From Desulfonatronospira sp. (lineage in GTDB: Bacteria > Desulfobacterota > Desulfovibrionia > Desulfovibrionales > Desulfonatronovibrionaceae): DNA of 28,460 nt. The stretch's first letter is position 1, and each line of letters starts with the position of its first letter. The notes under the pieces were generated by a model. That model was not told the DNA's origin and made no database searches. It worked only from the letters and a program-made list of their open reading frames with translations. The DNA is taken from the NCBI GenBank assembly GCA_003554505.1, contig PWGS01000174.1, positions 1 through 28,460 of the forward strand, given 5' to 3'. Shown piece by piece: positions 15,961-25,054 of this stretch. The position numbers were made by a program, and so were the translations under genes.

Positions 15961-17042
15961 TGCTGAACAAAGTGCTTATAGCCACAGGTGGTACAGGAGG
16001 GCACATCTATCCGGCCCTGTCCGTGGCCAGAAAAATAAAGGAGCTTTACCCCTCCTGCAGAGTGGTGTTCGCCGGGGGATTGTACGGCTCTGAAAAGGAC
16101 ATCATCCCGGAAGCCGGGTTCGAATTCAAGGCCTTTCCTGCCAAAGGAGTACTGGGCAGGGGAATAAAATCCCTGGGCTCCTTCTGGTGGGTTACCAGAA
16201 GTCTGGCCAAAAGCTATGTCCTGCTGCGCTCCCTGAGACCGGACGTGGTGGTGGGTTTCGGTGGATATGCCGGATTTATCCCGGTACTTACCGCCAGAAT
16301 GATGAAGATACCCACCGCCATACATGAGCAGAACAGCCTGCCCGGGATGACCAACCGCGTCCTGGGACGCAAGGTTAAAAAAGTCATGCTCAGCTATGAG
16401 GACATAAATAACTTTTTTCCATCACAAAAGGTGGTCCAGACAGGAAATCCCGTGCGTACCGAACTTCTGGAGCACCGGTATGCATCACACGGGATGCACC
16501 AGCCGGGAAAAAGACTTCTGGTCCTGGGGGGCAGCCAGGGGGCCAGCGCCATCAACTCCGCGGTCCTGGAACGGCTGGATGAGTTAAAGGCCATGGAGGT
16601 CAAGATCTGGCACCAGACCGGGGAAAGGGACTATGAAAAGGGGAAGGAGGTTTACCAGGATAAGTATCCTGACGCCAGAGTGGATGCATACATACAGGAC
16701 ATGGCCGGGGCCTATGACTTTGCGGACCTGGTGCTCAGCCGGGCCGGCGCCTCCACCATATCCGAGCTTTGCGTGGCCGGAAAAGCCTGTGTACTCGTAC
16801 CTTTTCCCCATGCCCCCCATGATCACCAGATGGTCAACGCCAGGTACCTGGAGGATGCCGGCGCGGCCATGGTTCTGGACCAGGGCTACCTGGACCAGGT
16901 CAACCTGGCCCGGGTCATTACTGATCTTTTGACCATGCCGGAAAAAATCAGGGACATGGGCAGATCCGCAAAAAAAATCAGCCGCCCCGAGGCAGCTCAA
17001 AACATAGTCAATGAACTGGTAAGCCTTAAAGCAGGAAAATAA
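15960..17042 (+). CDS. murG: UDP-N-acetylglucosamine--lipid I N-acetylglucosaminyltransferase MurG
   Basis: MurG (360 residues, GT-B fold, membrane-associated at the cytoplasmic face) adds GlcNAc to lipid I to make lipid II. The N-terminal [11 protein letters not shown] (10-20), [40 protein letters not shown], the [15 protein letters not shown] donor-binding block and [18 protein letters not shown] are all family signatures. I chose the ATG at 15960, sharing its first base with the ftsW stop (TGATG), with AGGAG at 15949-15953 six bases upstream. The frame extends back to 15732 but that part lies within ftsW. Confidence 0.97.
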   Translation: MLNKVLIATGGTGGHIYPALSVARKIKELYPSCRVVFAGGLYGSEKDIIPEAGFEFKAFPAKGVLGRGIKSLGSFWWVTRSLAKSYVLLRSLRPDVVVGFGGYAGFIPVLTARMMKIPTAIHEQNSLPGMTNRVLGRKVKKVMLSYEDINNFFPSQKVVQTGNPVRTELLEHRYASHGMHQPGKRLLVLGGSQGASAINSAVLERLDELKAMEVKIWHQTGERDYEKGKEVYQDKYPDARVDAYIQDMAGAYDFADLVLSRAGASTISELCVAGKACVLVPFPHAPHDHQMVNARYLEDAGAAMVLDQGYLDQVNLARVITDLLTMPEKIRDMGRSAKKISRPEAAQNIVNELVSLKAGK

Positions 17043-17043
17043 A

Positions 17044-18405
17044 GTGCACAACTACATCAACCGCATACATATGGTGGGCATCGGGGGCTCCGGCATGAGC
17101 GGCATTGCCGAGGTCCTTCTGAATCTGGGCTATGAGGTCAGCGGATCGGACCTGTCCAGGGGTCCCACTGTAACCAATCTGCAGAACCAGGGGGCAAAGG
17201 TGTTCCAGGGTCATCACCGGGACAACGTGGGCTCCGCTCAGGTGGTGGTTAAATCCACCGCAGTGCGCGAGGACAATCCCGAGATCCTGCAGGCCAGGTC
17301 TGAAGGTATTCCTGTCATTCCCAGGGCTGAGATGCTGGCCGAGCTTATGCGTCTCAAAACCGGGGTGGCTGTGGCCGGAACCCACGGCAAGACCACCACC
17401 ACGTCTTTCCTGGGGACCATCTTCAAGGAAGCAGGCCTGGACCCCACCGTGATCATCGGGGGCAGGCTGAACAAGTACGGCAGCAACGCCCTGCCCGGCA
17501 CCGGAGAATACCTCATAGCCGAGGCTGACGAATCGGATGGATCCTTTCTGACCCTTTTGCCCATCATCAATATTGTAACCAACATCGGCGCGGACCACCT
17601 GGATTATTACCGGGACCTGGAGGAAATCCGGGAAAGTTTCGTGCGCTTTATGAACAATGTCCCCTTTTACGGGCTCAATGTCGTCTGCGGAGACGACCCG
17701 GAAATCCGCCGAGTCCTGGACCGGGTCAAGCGCCCGGTTCTAAGCTACGGTTTCCAGGAGCACAACCGGCTGCGTGCGGAGATCCTTTCCATCAGCCCGG
17801 GATCAGAGTTCAATGTGTTCCATGGCCAGCGCTTCTGGGGCCGGGTCAAGCTCAACCCCCCCGGCCGGCACAACGTGCTCAACTGCCTGGCCGCCATCGG
17901 GGTATCCATGCAGGCCGGAATAGACAAGCAGGAAATCCTGAGCTCCCTGGCCGGTTTCGGCGGCGTAGGCAGACGTTTCGAGCGCAAGGGAATAAAGGAA
18001 GACGTAATGGTTGTGGATGACTATGGCCACCATCCCACGGAAATCGCAGCTACTCTGGAGACAGCCAGGCAGTGCCATCCGGAGCGCAGACTGGTGGTGC
18101 TTTTTCAGCCCCACCGCTTTACCCGCACCAGGGATTTCTTCGGGGAGTTCTGCCGGGTCCTGGCCGGTGCGGACCTGCTTTTGCTCACGGAAATATACCC
18201 GGCCTCAGAGGATCCCATCCCCGGTGTCAACGGATGGAGCCTGGCCCAGGGGGTGATGCAGGTGGCCGGTATCCCGGTGCGCTTTTACCAGAGCCTGGAT
18301 GAAGCAGGCCGCGACCTGGACAGCGTCCTGAAGCAGGGCGACCTGTTCATGACCCTGGGAGCAGGAAATGTATGGCAGGTTGGAGAAAGGTTTATCCGGG
18401 AATGA
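17044..18405 (+). CDS. murC: UDP-N-acetylmuramate--L-alanine ligase MurC
   Basis: A 453-residue cytoplasmic Mur ligase that adds L-alanine to UDP-MurNAc, the first peptide step. Seen: [27 protein letters not shown], the P-loop GTHGKTTTT (112-120, K116), [32 protein letters not shown] and [12 protein letters not shown], then [11 protein letters not shown]. It starts with GTG, one base after the murG stop, and AGGA at 17033-17036 is well placed; no ATG alternative preserves the N-terminal nucleotide-fold motif. The end overlaps the next gene. Confidence 0.97.
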   Translation: MHNYINRIHMVGIGGSGMSGIAEVLLNLGYEVSGSDLSRGPTVTNLQNQGAKVFQGHHRDNVGSAQVVVKSTAVREDNPEILQARSEGIPVIPRAEMLAELMRLKTGVAVAGTHGKTTTTSFLGTIFKEAGLDPTVIIGGRLNKYGSNALPGTGEYLIAEADESDGSFLTLLPIINIVTNIGADHLDYYRDLEEIRESFVRFMNNVPFYGLNVVCGDDPEIRRVLDRVKRPVLSYGFQEHNRLRAEILSISPGSEFNVFHGQRFWGRVKLNPPGRHNVLNCLAAIGVSMQAGIDKQEILSSLAGFGGVGRRFERKGIKEDVMVVDDYGHHPTEIAATLETARQCHPERRLVVLFQPHRFTRTRDFFGEFCRVLAGADLLLLTEIYPASEDPIPGVNGWSLAQGVMQVAGIPVRFYQSLDEAGRDLDSVLKQGDLFMTLGAGNVWQVGERFIRE

Positions 18406-19280
18406 AAACAGTGCACCAGCCGGACTTGAAGAAGATGTCCACCCTTAAGCTGGGGGGACAGGCCAGGGCGGCACTTTACCCGGAAGATGAACAGGATCTG
18501 GAGGAAATAAACCGAGACTGGTCCGGCACAGGCCTGCGCTGCATGTACCTGGGCAAAGGCAGCAACGTCCTTTTCACCGAGGACAATAAAGATCTGGTAC
18601 TGGTCAGATGGCAGGGGCGTACAGGACCTGAAAGCCGCGTCCAGGAAAGGGACCGGGTGGTGGTCCTGGTGGATGCCGGGTATCCCCTGCCCCGCCTCCT
18701 TGGATGGTGCACGTCCCGGGGGCTTTCCGGACTGGAGGGGCTGGCCGGCATCCCGGGCAGCGTGGGCGGGGCGGTGGCCATGAACGCCGGTTCCCACGGG
18801 GTGGAGATATGCAGCCTGTTGACCAGGATCTGGATCTGGACACCGGAGGAAGGGACAAGGCAGCTGCGGGCCGGACAGTTCAGCTACGGTTACAGGTGGT
18901 TCAAGCCGGACGGTGATCCGGGAAATTTTCTGGTGACCGCAGCTGAAATATCTTTGACACCATCCCGGACCCGGGATGTGCAGGACAATCTGAAAAGGTT
19001 CTACCTGCGCAAGAAAAGCGTTCAGCCTTTGCTGGCAGCCACCGCCGGATGCGTGTTCAAGAATCCTCCCGGCGGGGAGCCGGCCGGAAAGCTGCTGGAG
19101 CAGGCCGGACTCAGGGGCAGAAAGCATAGAGGCGGGGCCTTCTCCAGCAAACATGCCAATTTTCTGGTGAACCTGGGACACGGAAGCAGCTCCCAGGCCC
19201 TGGATCTAATCCAGGAGGCCAGGGAAAAGGTTTTTGAACTGTCGGGACATGAACTGCAACTGGAAATAAAGATAGTTTGA
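18402..19280 (+). CDS. murB: UDP-N-acetylenolpyruvoylglucosamine reductase MurB (short, type II)
   Basis: MurB reduces UDP-GlcNAc-enolpyruvate with NADPH through bound FAD to give UDP-MurNAc. Family motifs: STLKLGGQA near the start, [30 protein letters not shown] with the FAD pyrophosphate loop, [17 protein letters not shown] and [14 protein letters not shown] with the catalytic serine region, then a short C-terminus. At 292 residues it is the compact type II form without the extra loop of the E. coli enzyme. ATG 18402 overlaps the murC stop (ATGA). ATG 18372 in the same frame has a better Shine-Dalgarno (AGGA five bases away) and would add 10 residues, so the start is not settled. Confidence 0.95.
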   Translation: MKTVHQPDLKKMSTLKLGGQARAALYPEDEQDLEEINRDWSGTGLRCMYLGKGSNVLFTEDNKDLVLVRWQGRTGPESRVQERDRVVVLVDAGYPLPRLLGWCTSRGLSGLEGLAGIPGSVGGAVAMNAGSHGVEICSLLTRIWIWTPEEGTRQLRAGQFSYGYRWFKPDGDPGNFLVTAAEISLTPSRTRDVQDNLKRFYLRKKSVQPLLAATAGCVFKNPPGGEPAGKLLEQAGLRGRKHRGGAFSSKHANFLVNLGHGSSSQALDLIQEAREKVFELSGHELQLEIKIV

Positions 19281-19290
19281 GGGCGCAATA

Positions 19291-20121
19291 TTGACCGTCA
19301 GGCAGACAAGAAAAAAACGCAGTGCAGGCAGACAGCACAGTCCAAGGCCTGTGGGAGTTCTGCGCAGATTTTTTTCAGCCGTGACAGGACTCTTAGGGCT
19401 GATACTGGTCCTGGGGCTGAGTCTGGGGATACTTGTCCTGGTGAGTGCGGCCCTTATTCACGGCTATCGCTACGCCACCAGCAGTGAATACCTGGCCCTG
19501 AAAGAGATTGAAATCCAGGGCAACCAGCGCCTGACCTACGCGGAAATTCTTAGTCTCATGCAGGTGGATACAGGCATAAACATGCTCAAGCTGAATATAT
19601 CCCAAATGCAGAAAAAGCTGGCAGAAAGTCCCTGGGTCAAGCAGGCCAGGGTCAGGCGCGATTTTCCGGATCAGCTGCACGTGGATATCCGGGAGAAGCA
19701 GGCCTATTTCTGGGTTCAGAACGACCACAACCTTTATTACGCAGATAAACAGGGCCGGATCATCGAACGTCTGAGTCCCCAGAGGCTTGTCTCCCTGCCG
19801 GTTCTGCACCTGCATGATGGTGCCGATGCCAGGCATGTAACCGGGATCGTAAGCACCCTGGAAAGAAGAAGTTTTCCCTTTTCCATCCAGGACGTATCCT
19901 GGATCCGCATCACCCGGAGCGGCAGGGCCCACATGTACATCCATGGACTGGACCTGGAGCTGTCGCTTGATTGCCGGGAACTTGGACCCCAGACGGATAA
20001 GCTCAACCTGGTATGGAACGATCTGCGCCGCAGGCAGGATATCGAGGCTGTAAAACGGATCACCGTGGCCGGAGAAAATGCCTGGGTGGCTTATCGCCCT
20101 CAGGCGAAACCAAAAAATTAA
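19291..20121 (+). CDS. ftsQ: cell division protein FtsQ
   Basis: A 276-residue bitopic protein of the divisome. The basic cytoplasmic tail (1-27; many Arg and Lys) is followed by one membrane segment (about 32-56) and a POTRA domain (about 67-135; LKEIEIQGNQRLTYAEIL ... SPWVKQARVRRDFPDQLHVDI), then the beta domain. FtsQ binds FtsL/FtsB and holds back or licenses FtsWI. The start is a TTG at 19291, supported by GAGGG seven bases upstream and overlapping the murB stop region; no in-frame ATG or GTG keeps the membrane segment and basic tail together. The call rests on POTRA plus position before ftsA. Confidence 0.94.
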   Translation: MTVRQTRKKRSAGRQHSPRPVGVLRRFFSAVTGLLGLILVLGLSLGILVLVSAALIHGYRYATSSEYLALKEIEIQGNQRLTYAEILSLMQVDTGINMLKLNISQMQKKLAESPWVKQARVRRDFPDQLHVDIREKQAYFWVQNDHNLYYADKQGRIIERLSPQRLVSLPVLHLHDGADARHVTGIVSTLERRSFPFSIQDVSWIRITRSGRAHMYIHGLDLELSLDCRELGPQTDKLNLVWNDLRRRQDIEAVKRITVAGENAWVAYRPQAKPKN

Positions 20122-20132
20122 GGGACGCATGT

Positions 20133-21359
20133 ATGGCCAAATCAGATTTAATCGTGGGGCTGGATCTCGGGACCACTAAAATCACAGCTGTTGTAGGGGA
20201 AATGACCCCGGAGGGTGTGGACATCGTAGGTATAGGCACCAGTCCTTCCACCGGGCTGCGCAAGGGGGTGGTGGTCAATATCGAGCAGACCGTGCAGTCT
20301 ATAAAAAAGGCCCTGGAAGAAGCCGAGCTCATGGCCGGATGTGAAATCCAGTCCGTGTATGCGGGCATAGCCGGCAGCCATATCAAGGGCTTCAACAGCC
20401 ACGGTGTCATAGCCGTAAAAGGCGGGGAGGTCAGCAACCGCGACGTGGAAAGGGTCCTGGACGCGGCCAAGGCGGTGGCCATCCCTCTGGACAGGGAGGT
20501 TATCCATATCCTGCCCCAGGAATACATAGTGGACGACCAGAACGGCATAGCCGATCCCCTGGGTATGGCCGGGGTGCGCCTCGAGGTGAAGGTGCATATC
20601 GTCACCGGGGCTGTAAGCAGCGCCCAGAACATAGTCCGCTCCTGTCACCGCAGCGGGCTGGATGTCTCGGATATCGTCCTGGAGTCCCTGGCCTCGTCCA
20701 AGGCGGTGCTTACCGAGGAGGAAAAGGAGATCGGGGGGGCCCTGGTGGATATCGGAGGCGGGACCACTGATGTGGCCATCTTCGGGGAAGACTCCATCAA
20801 GTACACCGGAGGTATAGCCATAGGCGGGGCCAACCTGACCAATGATATTGCTTTCGGACTGCGCACTCCCATGGTTTCAGCGGAAAAGATCAAGGTCAGG
20901 TATGGATGCTCCATGGCGGACATGCTGGAGGAAGAAGAAACAATCGAGGTACCCAGCGTCGGGGGAAGGTCTCCCAGGAAACTCTCCAGGCACGTCCTGG
21001 CCGAAATATGCGAGCCCAGGATGGAGGAACTTTTTCTTTTAGTGGACCAGGAGATCAACCGTTCGGGGTTCAAGAACTCCACCGGGGCCGGAGTGGTGCT
21101 CACCGGGGGGGCTGCCCTTATTGAGGGGGCACAGGAACTGGGGGAGCAGATCTTCAATATGCCCACCCGCATAGGGTACCCCCGCAAAGTGGGCGGACTC
21201 AAGGACGTGGTCAACAACCCCATGTACGCCACAGCAGTGGGAGTACTCATTTACGGGGCGGAAAAGGAAAGCTCGGAAAAACAGTTCCGCATCCGGGACA
21301 GAAACATGTTCAACCGCATTCTGAGTAAAATGCGCAAGTGGTTCGTGGATATAAAATAG
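20133..21359 (+). CDS. ftsA: cell division protein FtsA
   Basis: An actin-fold ATPase of 408 residues that tethers FtsZ filaments to the inner membrane. Phosphate-1 loop LIVGLDLGTTKITAVVGE (residues 5-22), the 1C subdomain (about 85-165), ALVDIGGGTTDVAIF (phosphate-2) and GVVLTGGAALIEGAQEL (adenosine motif) are visible. The last residues, MFNRILSKMRKWFVDIK, form the amphipathic membrane-binding helix typical of FtsA. I chose the ATG at 20133, 11 bases after ftsQ, with AGGGA well placed; the frame extends back to 20013 but only inside ftsQ. Confidence 0.97.
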   Translation: MAKSDLIVGLDLGTTKITAVVGEMTPEGVDIVGIGTSPSTGLRKGVVVNIEQTVQSIKKALEEAELMAGCEIQSVYAGIAGSHIKGFNSHGVIAVKGGEVSNRDVERVLDAAKAVAIPLDREVIHILPQEYIVDDQNGIADPLGMAGVRLEVKVHIVTGAVSSAQNIVRSCHRSGLDVSDIVLESLASSKAVLTEEEKEIGGALVDIGGGTTDVAIFGEDSIKYTGGIAIGGANLTNDIAFGLRTPMVSAEKIKVRYGCSMADMLEEEETIEVPSVGGRSPRKLSRHVLAEICEPRMEELFLLVDQEINRSGFKNSTGAGVVLTGGAALIEGAQELGEQIFNMPTRIGYPRKVGGLKDVVNNPMYATAVGVLIYGAEKESSEKQFRIRDRNMFNRILSKMRKWFVDIK

Positions 21360-21456
21360 CTCTGAAACGCTGTTTTATCTTAACCGATAAGTAAATCATC
21401 AAACTAAACGTAATCTTTCAACATGCTTTGTCTTTGCTCTTACTCCGGCAATCAGG

Positions 21457-21531
21457 ATCGGGATCGAGAATAAATATCGAAAGGCGATGTCATCCAGGAC
21501 GTACCCCGACTTTTTCGATACCAATCCCGAT
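21457..21531. repeat. nested inverted repeat upstream of ftsZ
   Basis: Outer arms ATCGGGAT (21457-21464) and ATCCCGAT (21524-21531) are exact reverse complements. Inner arms TATCGAAA (21475-21482) and TTTCGATA (21513-21520) are also exact. The internal loop is unequal (10 bases against 3) and the apex is 30 bases. Each side also shows a loose 6-bp rhythm (GATCGG GATCGA; CGATAC CAATCC CGATAC CGGATC). It could fold in the ftsZ leader RNA or be a degenerate dispersed repeat. Confidence 0.7.
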
Positions 21532-21620
21532 ACCGGATCCTACAAAAGCATAATCAAGGCAATAGTTGCTGCGAAACAACAAACTGGATGCAGGAAAAAT
21601 ATTTTTTTCAGCTAAAAGGG

Positions 21621-21627
21621 AAGGAGG
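21621..21627 (+). promoter_or_regulatory. strong ribosome-binding site of ftsZ
   Basis: AAGGAGG lies five bases before the ATG at 21633, the best Shine-Dalgarno match in the cluster. It decides the ftsZ start against the in-frame ATG at 21588, which would prepend residues not found in FtsZ and would place this site inside the gene. Confidence 0.85.
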
Positions 21628-21632
21628 AAGTT

Positions 21633-22871
21633 ATGGAATACCAGGAGATCCAGATGGACGGCAACGCCAGGATCAAGGTGGTCGGCGTCGGCGGCGGCGG
21701 GGGCAACGCTGTCAACAACATGATCTGTTCGGCCATGAAGGGAGTCACTTTTATTGTGGCCAACACCGACCTGCAGGCCCTGAAGCATTCCCAGGCGGAA
21801 TACAAGATCCAGCTCGGGGAAAACCTGACCAAGGGCCTGGGTGCGGGTGCCGACCCCCAGGTGGGAAAGGAGGCTGCTGAAGAGAGCATCGATCACATCC
21901 GGGAGGTCCTGGACGGCTGCGACATGGTATTTGTCACTGCTGGAATGGGGGGCGGAACCGGAACCGGAGCCGCACCGGTCATTGCCAGGGTGGCCAAGGA
22001 AATGGGCGCACTGACGGTTGCAGTGGTGACCAAACCCTTTTACTTCGAGGGCAAGCGCAGGCGGGGCCAGGGTGAAAACGGCATATCCGAACTAAAGGAG
22101 GTGGTGGACAGCATCATCACCATCCCCAACGACCGCCTGCTCTCCCTGGCTTCAAAGAAGGCCTCCTTTCTGGAGATGCTCAAGAAGGCCGACGAGGTCC
22201 TGTACTACGGCGTAAAAGGAATTTCAGACCTTATCATGGTTCCCGGACTTATCAACCTCGACTTTGCCGACGTCAAGGCTGTCATGTCCGAGATGGGGCT
22301 GGCCATGATGGGTACGGGCATAGCCACCGGAGAGGGCCGGGCCAGGGAAGCGGCCATGAAGGCCATAACCAGCCCGCTTTTGGAAGACGTCTCCATTGAC
22401 GGTGCCAAGGGCGTACTCATGAACGTCACCTGCGGAATGGATCTGGCTATCGACGAGGTAAGCCAGGCAGCGGAAATCATACACGAATCAGCTGACGAGG
22501 ATGCCCAGATCTATTTCGGCACAGTATTCGATGAAAACATCGAGGACGAAATCCGCATCACCGTTATAGCCACCGGAATCGAGGATGAATATGCCTCGTC
22601 TGAGCGCACCTCGTCCAAGGTTACTGAGCTGTCCAGGGCTCAAAAAAGCCAGAACAACGCCGGACAAAGACCCAGAAACATGTCCGTTGATCCCGAGGGG
22701 AAGGACAACCTGAATATACCTGCTTACATCCGGCGCAGCAGAAACAATCAGGACCAGGCCCCCATTGAAAGTGCAAAGCAGAACAAAGCCAGGCAGAAAA
22801 AGGGAGAGGAATTCATATTCGACGAGGATGAATTCGAGATCCCCTCTTTCATCCGCAGGCAGGCGGATTAA
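21633..22871 (+). CDS. ftsZ: cell division protein FtsZ
   Basis: The tubulin-like GTPase (412 residues) that forms the Z ring. Nucleotide contacts [17 protein letters not shown], the tubulin signature GGGTGTGA (106-113), [12 protein letters not shown], and the T7 loop [11 protein letters not shown] that completes the neighbour's active site are all intact. A charged, variable linker (about 320-395) leads to the conserved C-terminal peptide EIPSFIRRQ, the docking site for FtsA and other partners. It begins at ATG 21633 after a strong Shine-Dalgarno. It is the last gene of the classical dcw order; a 175-bp gap follows. Confidence 0.98.
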   Translation: MEYQEIQMDGNARIKVVGVGGGGGNAVNNMICSAMKGVTFIVANTDLQALKHSQAEYKIQLGENLTKGLGAGADPQVGKEAAEESIDHIREVLDGCDMVFVTAGMGGGTGTGAAPVIARVAKEMGALTVAVVTKPFYFEGKRRRGQGENGISELKEVVDSIITIPNDRLLSLASKKASFLEMLKKADEVLYYGVKGISDLIMVPGLINLDFADVKAVMSEMGLAMMGTGIATGEGRAREAAMKAITSPLLEDVSIDGAKGVLMNVTCGMDLAIDEVSQAAEIIHESADEDAQIYFGTVFDENIEDEIRITVIATGIEDEYASSERTSSKVTELSRAQKSQNNAGQRPRNMSVDPEGKDNLNIPAYIRRSRNNQDQAPIESAKQNKARQKKGEEFIFDEDEFEIPSFIRRQAD

Positions 22872-23046
22872 CCCCTGGGGGGAGCAGATATTCCAGGTCA
22901 AATGAAAATCAGCCTGGGTTTCCTGCAGGTTGCCTGGTTTGAGGGTTAAGGAATGAACTTACCTTTGACTGATGGGCTCTGGCAACGAAGTCAACTCCGT
23001 GAAAAAACCGGCAACAGGCCTTGGGCCTTGATTTTCAAACTTTAAA

Positions 23047-24702
23047 TTGCGGGACAAGAACAGGGAAGATTCAATCTCAGGGCTTTTTAGGCCCAAGAGC
23101 CGGGAATGGGGAGGCAGGCTTCCTGTTGACCTGGTATTTCCTGAAGAAAGGTCTCTGGCCATGTCCACACTGGGATGGCAGGCTGTGTACATGCAGCTGG
23201 AGGAAGAGGAGGCCTTTTACGTACAGCGCTTTTTCTGGGACCGTAAAAAAGGCGGGACTGTAAACCCGGACACGGATAAAAAGCTGTCCGATTTTCCCCT
23301 TGTCTGCTTCAGCCTGACCTTTGAGGGAGACTATCTGAAGCTGATACAGAGCCTGCAGGCCGAGGGTATCGAGGTCTGCGCCGGCAACAGGGACCACTGG
23401 CCCCTGATCATGGCCGGGGGACCGGGAACCTTTATAAACCCTTTTCCTGTCATGCCCAGCCTGGACTTTATTTATGTCGGGGAAACAAAAGACACTTTTA
23501 TTTACATTGCCGGAACACTCAAAAACAGTTTCCTGGAGGGAAAAGACAGACAGCAGGCCCTGAAGACCATTGCCGGCTTCCCCGGGGTTTATACTCCCGG
23601 ACAGACGCACAGGGTTTCCAGACAGGTGGCTGCACCAGGCTCGCGCAGGCTTGAGACTCCGGCGCACTCGGCCTTTGTCTCCGGGCAAAGCGTGTTCAGG
23701 GACAGTTTTCTGGTGGAGATAAACCGGGGGTGCCCCCACGGATGCCGCTTCTGTGCAGCGGGCTTCGTTTACAGGCCCCCGCGTACAGCCCGCATGCAGA
23801 AACTAAAGGATCTGATATCCGGAATACGTCCCGGGAAGGTGGGCCTGGTGGGCACAGCCCTGACGGACTGGCCTGACCTGGAGGACTTTCTCAGGTGGCT
23901 GGAAGCGCAAAAAATAAAATTTTCCCTGTCCTCCATGCGCTCCGACGGACTGAACCGGAGTTTTCTCGAATTTCTGCGCCGAAGCGGCACCAGGAGCATA
24001 ACACTGGCAGTGGAGGGCATAAGCCGGGACCTGCGTGCGGCTGTAAACAAGCACTTTGACCGGGAAAAATTTCTCCAGGCCGTGGAAGAGATAAGCAGGC
24101 TGCAGTTCAACACGCTGAAACTCTATTTCATCCTTGGGCTGCCCGGGGAATCCGGCAAAGATTTTCAGGATCTGGAGCAGTTTCTGGAAGAAATACAGCA
24201 GGCCAGATTCAAAGGGATGGGCAACAGGAAAAAAGGCATCGGGCTCATAAAGATAAGCGCTTCCATGTTTGTGCCCAAGCCATGGACCCCGCTGCAGTGG
24301 TCAGCCATGATTTCCAGGCAGGAATTCGAGTCCAGATGCAGACAGTTCAAAAAACTCTGCTCCCGGCACAAGGCGGTGAGGTTTGCCTCTGAAAACCCGT
24401 TTCAGGCCCGTATCCAGGGGCTTCTGGCCCGCGGGGACGAAAAAGTGCACGAACTTTTACTCCTGGCGGCTGAAAACCAGGGCAGCTGGAAAAAGGCCCT
24501 GGACAGGTGGTCCATGGACATGGAACATTATATAGACAGGCAGATACCCCTTGAGGAAAACCTTCCCTGGGAAAGGCTGGACATCGGGGTGGAAAAGGAA
24601 TATCTCAAGCGCGAATGGCGGAGATACTGGCAGGGAAGCTTGACTTCCCCCTGCCCGGATATGGAATGCAGCCAGTGCTGCAGGTGCGGAATGCAGGCCT
24701 AG
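23047..24702 (+). CDS. radical SAM protein with N-terminal B12-binding-like region, unknown substrate
   Basis: A 551-residue protein. The N-terminal part (about 20-160) runs VDLVFPEERSLAMSTLGWQ ... DFPLVCFSLTFEGDY ... PLIMAGGPGTFINPFP ... DFIYVGE, which resembles the N-terminal region of the YgiQ/TIGR03960-type radical SAM proteins. The radical SAM core follows, with the cluster motif C229-x3-C233-x2-C236 in NRGCPHGCRFC, then SSMRSDGLN, ITLAVEGISRDLR, LYFILGLPGE and ISASMFVPKPWTPLQW. A cysteine-rich tail (CPDMECSQCCRCG) may bind a second metal site. The only usable start is TTG 23047; no Shine-Dalgarno is visible and an upstream in-frame stop lies at 23029, while ATG 23161 would cut into the conserved block. 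The function is not known to me. Confidence 0.88.
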   Translation: MRDKNREDSISGLFRPKSREWGGRLPVDLVFPEERSLAMSTLGWQAVYMQLEEEEAFYVQRFFWDRKKGGTVNPDTDKKLSDFPLVCFSLTFEGDYLKLIQSLQAEGIEVCAGNRDHWPLIMAGGPGTFINPFPVMPSLDFIYVGETKDTFIYIAGTLKNSFLEGKDRQQALKTIAGFPGVYTPGQTHRVSRQVAAPGSRRLETPAHSAFVSGQSVFRDSFLVEINRGCPHGCRFCAAGFVYRPPRTARMQKLKDLISGIRPGKVGLVGTALTDWPDLEDFLRWLEAQKIKFSLSSMRSDGLNRSFLEFLRRSGTRSITLAVEGISRDLRAAVNKHFDREKFLQAVEEISRLQFNTLKLYFILGLPGESGKDFQDLEQFLEEIQQARFKGMGNRKKGIGLIKISASMFVPKPWTPLQWSAMISRQEFESRCRQFKKLCSRHKAVRFASENPFQARIQGLLARGDEKVHELLLLAAENQGSWKKALDRWSMDMEHYIDRQIPLEENLPWERLDIGVEKEYLKREWRRYWQGSLTSPCPDMECSQCCRCGMQA

Positions 24703-24735
24703 AAGTCAGAGGTCAGAAGTCGGAAGTCAGATAGC
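24701..24735 (+). repeat. 7-bp tandem array (AGAAGTC) after the radical SAM gene
   Basis: Five heptamers begin within the stop codon TAG (24700-24702): AGAAGTC, AGAGGTC, AGAAGTC, GGAAGTC and the degenerate AGATAGC. The array covers the first half of the 65-bp gap to the next gene. No promoter or terminator is seen in the rest. Confidence 0.85.
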
Positions 24736-24767
24736 AGAGGATCACGCTATAAACCCAGGGAGCTTTT

Positions 24768-25022
24768 ATGCCTTATATTCCTGAAAAACGCAGAAAGGTA
24801 TTCGACCCCCTTCTGGAGCAGCTTTCCCGGGAAGTCCAGACCCAGGGGGAACTCAACTACTGCATTTACAAGCTTTCCAGGCTGACAGCCCAGCGTATGG
24901 GTTACAGCTACGACAATCTGAGCATGTGCTCCAGCGCCATGGAACACGCCAAGCTGGAATGGTACCGCAAGGTCCTGGCTCCTTACGAGGACGAAAAAAT
25001 CCGTGAGCACGGCGACATTTAA
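24768..25022 (+). CDS. small DUF6899-like protein
   Basis: An 84-residue soluble, charged protein with no signal or membrane segment. The pattern MPYIPEKRRK..DPLLEQL near the start, GELNYCIYKLSRL in the middle and AKLEWYRKVLAPYEDEKIREHGDI at the end matches my recollection of the small conserved family DUF6899, whose function is unknown; that assignment is from memory. GGGAG lies about five bases before the ATG. Its short distance to the M23 peptidase gene (32 bp) suggests co-transcription. Two cysteines are present but no metal motif. Predicted mostly helical. Confidence 0.85.
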   Translation: MPYIPEKRRKVFDPLLEQLSREVQTQGELNYCIYKLSRLTAQRMGYSYDNLSMCSSAMEHAKLEWYRKVLAPYEDEKIREHGDI

Positions 25023-25054
25023 AACAGGCTCCCGGGTTCACAGGAGGTAAACGC

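Larger units (their letters stand above)
21360..21632 (+). other. 273-bp gene-free region between ftsA and ftsZ
   Basis: The longest gene-free stretch in the window. I see no coding potential and no convincing -35/-10 pair. It holds a nested inverted repeat (21457-21531) built from GATCGG/TATCGAAA-type words and ends with the strong ftsZ ribosome site. A weak TTATC/GATAA hairpin follows ftsA without a T run. A separate ftsZ promoter would be reasonable here because FtsZ is usually needed in higher amounts than its neighbours, but the sequence does not prove one. Confidence 0.6.

Noticed and set aside
20013..20132. N-terminal extension of ftsA
   Set aside because: The extension is within ftsQ and unlike any FtsA; ATG 20133 has its own ribosome site.
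22965..22993. TTGACT as a promoter for the radical SAM gene
   Set aside because: No acceptable -10 element occurs 15-19 bases downstream.
23016..23028. AGGCC-TTG-GGCCT hairpin after ftsZ as a terminator
   Set aside because: The stem is only 5 bp with a 3-base loop and the following TGATTTTC lacks a proper T run; too weak to call.
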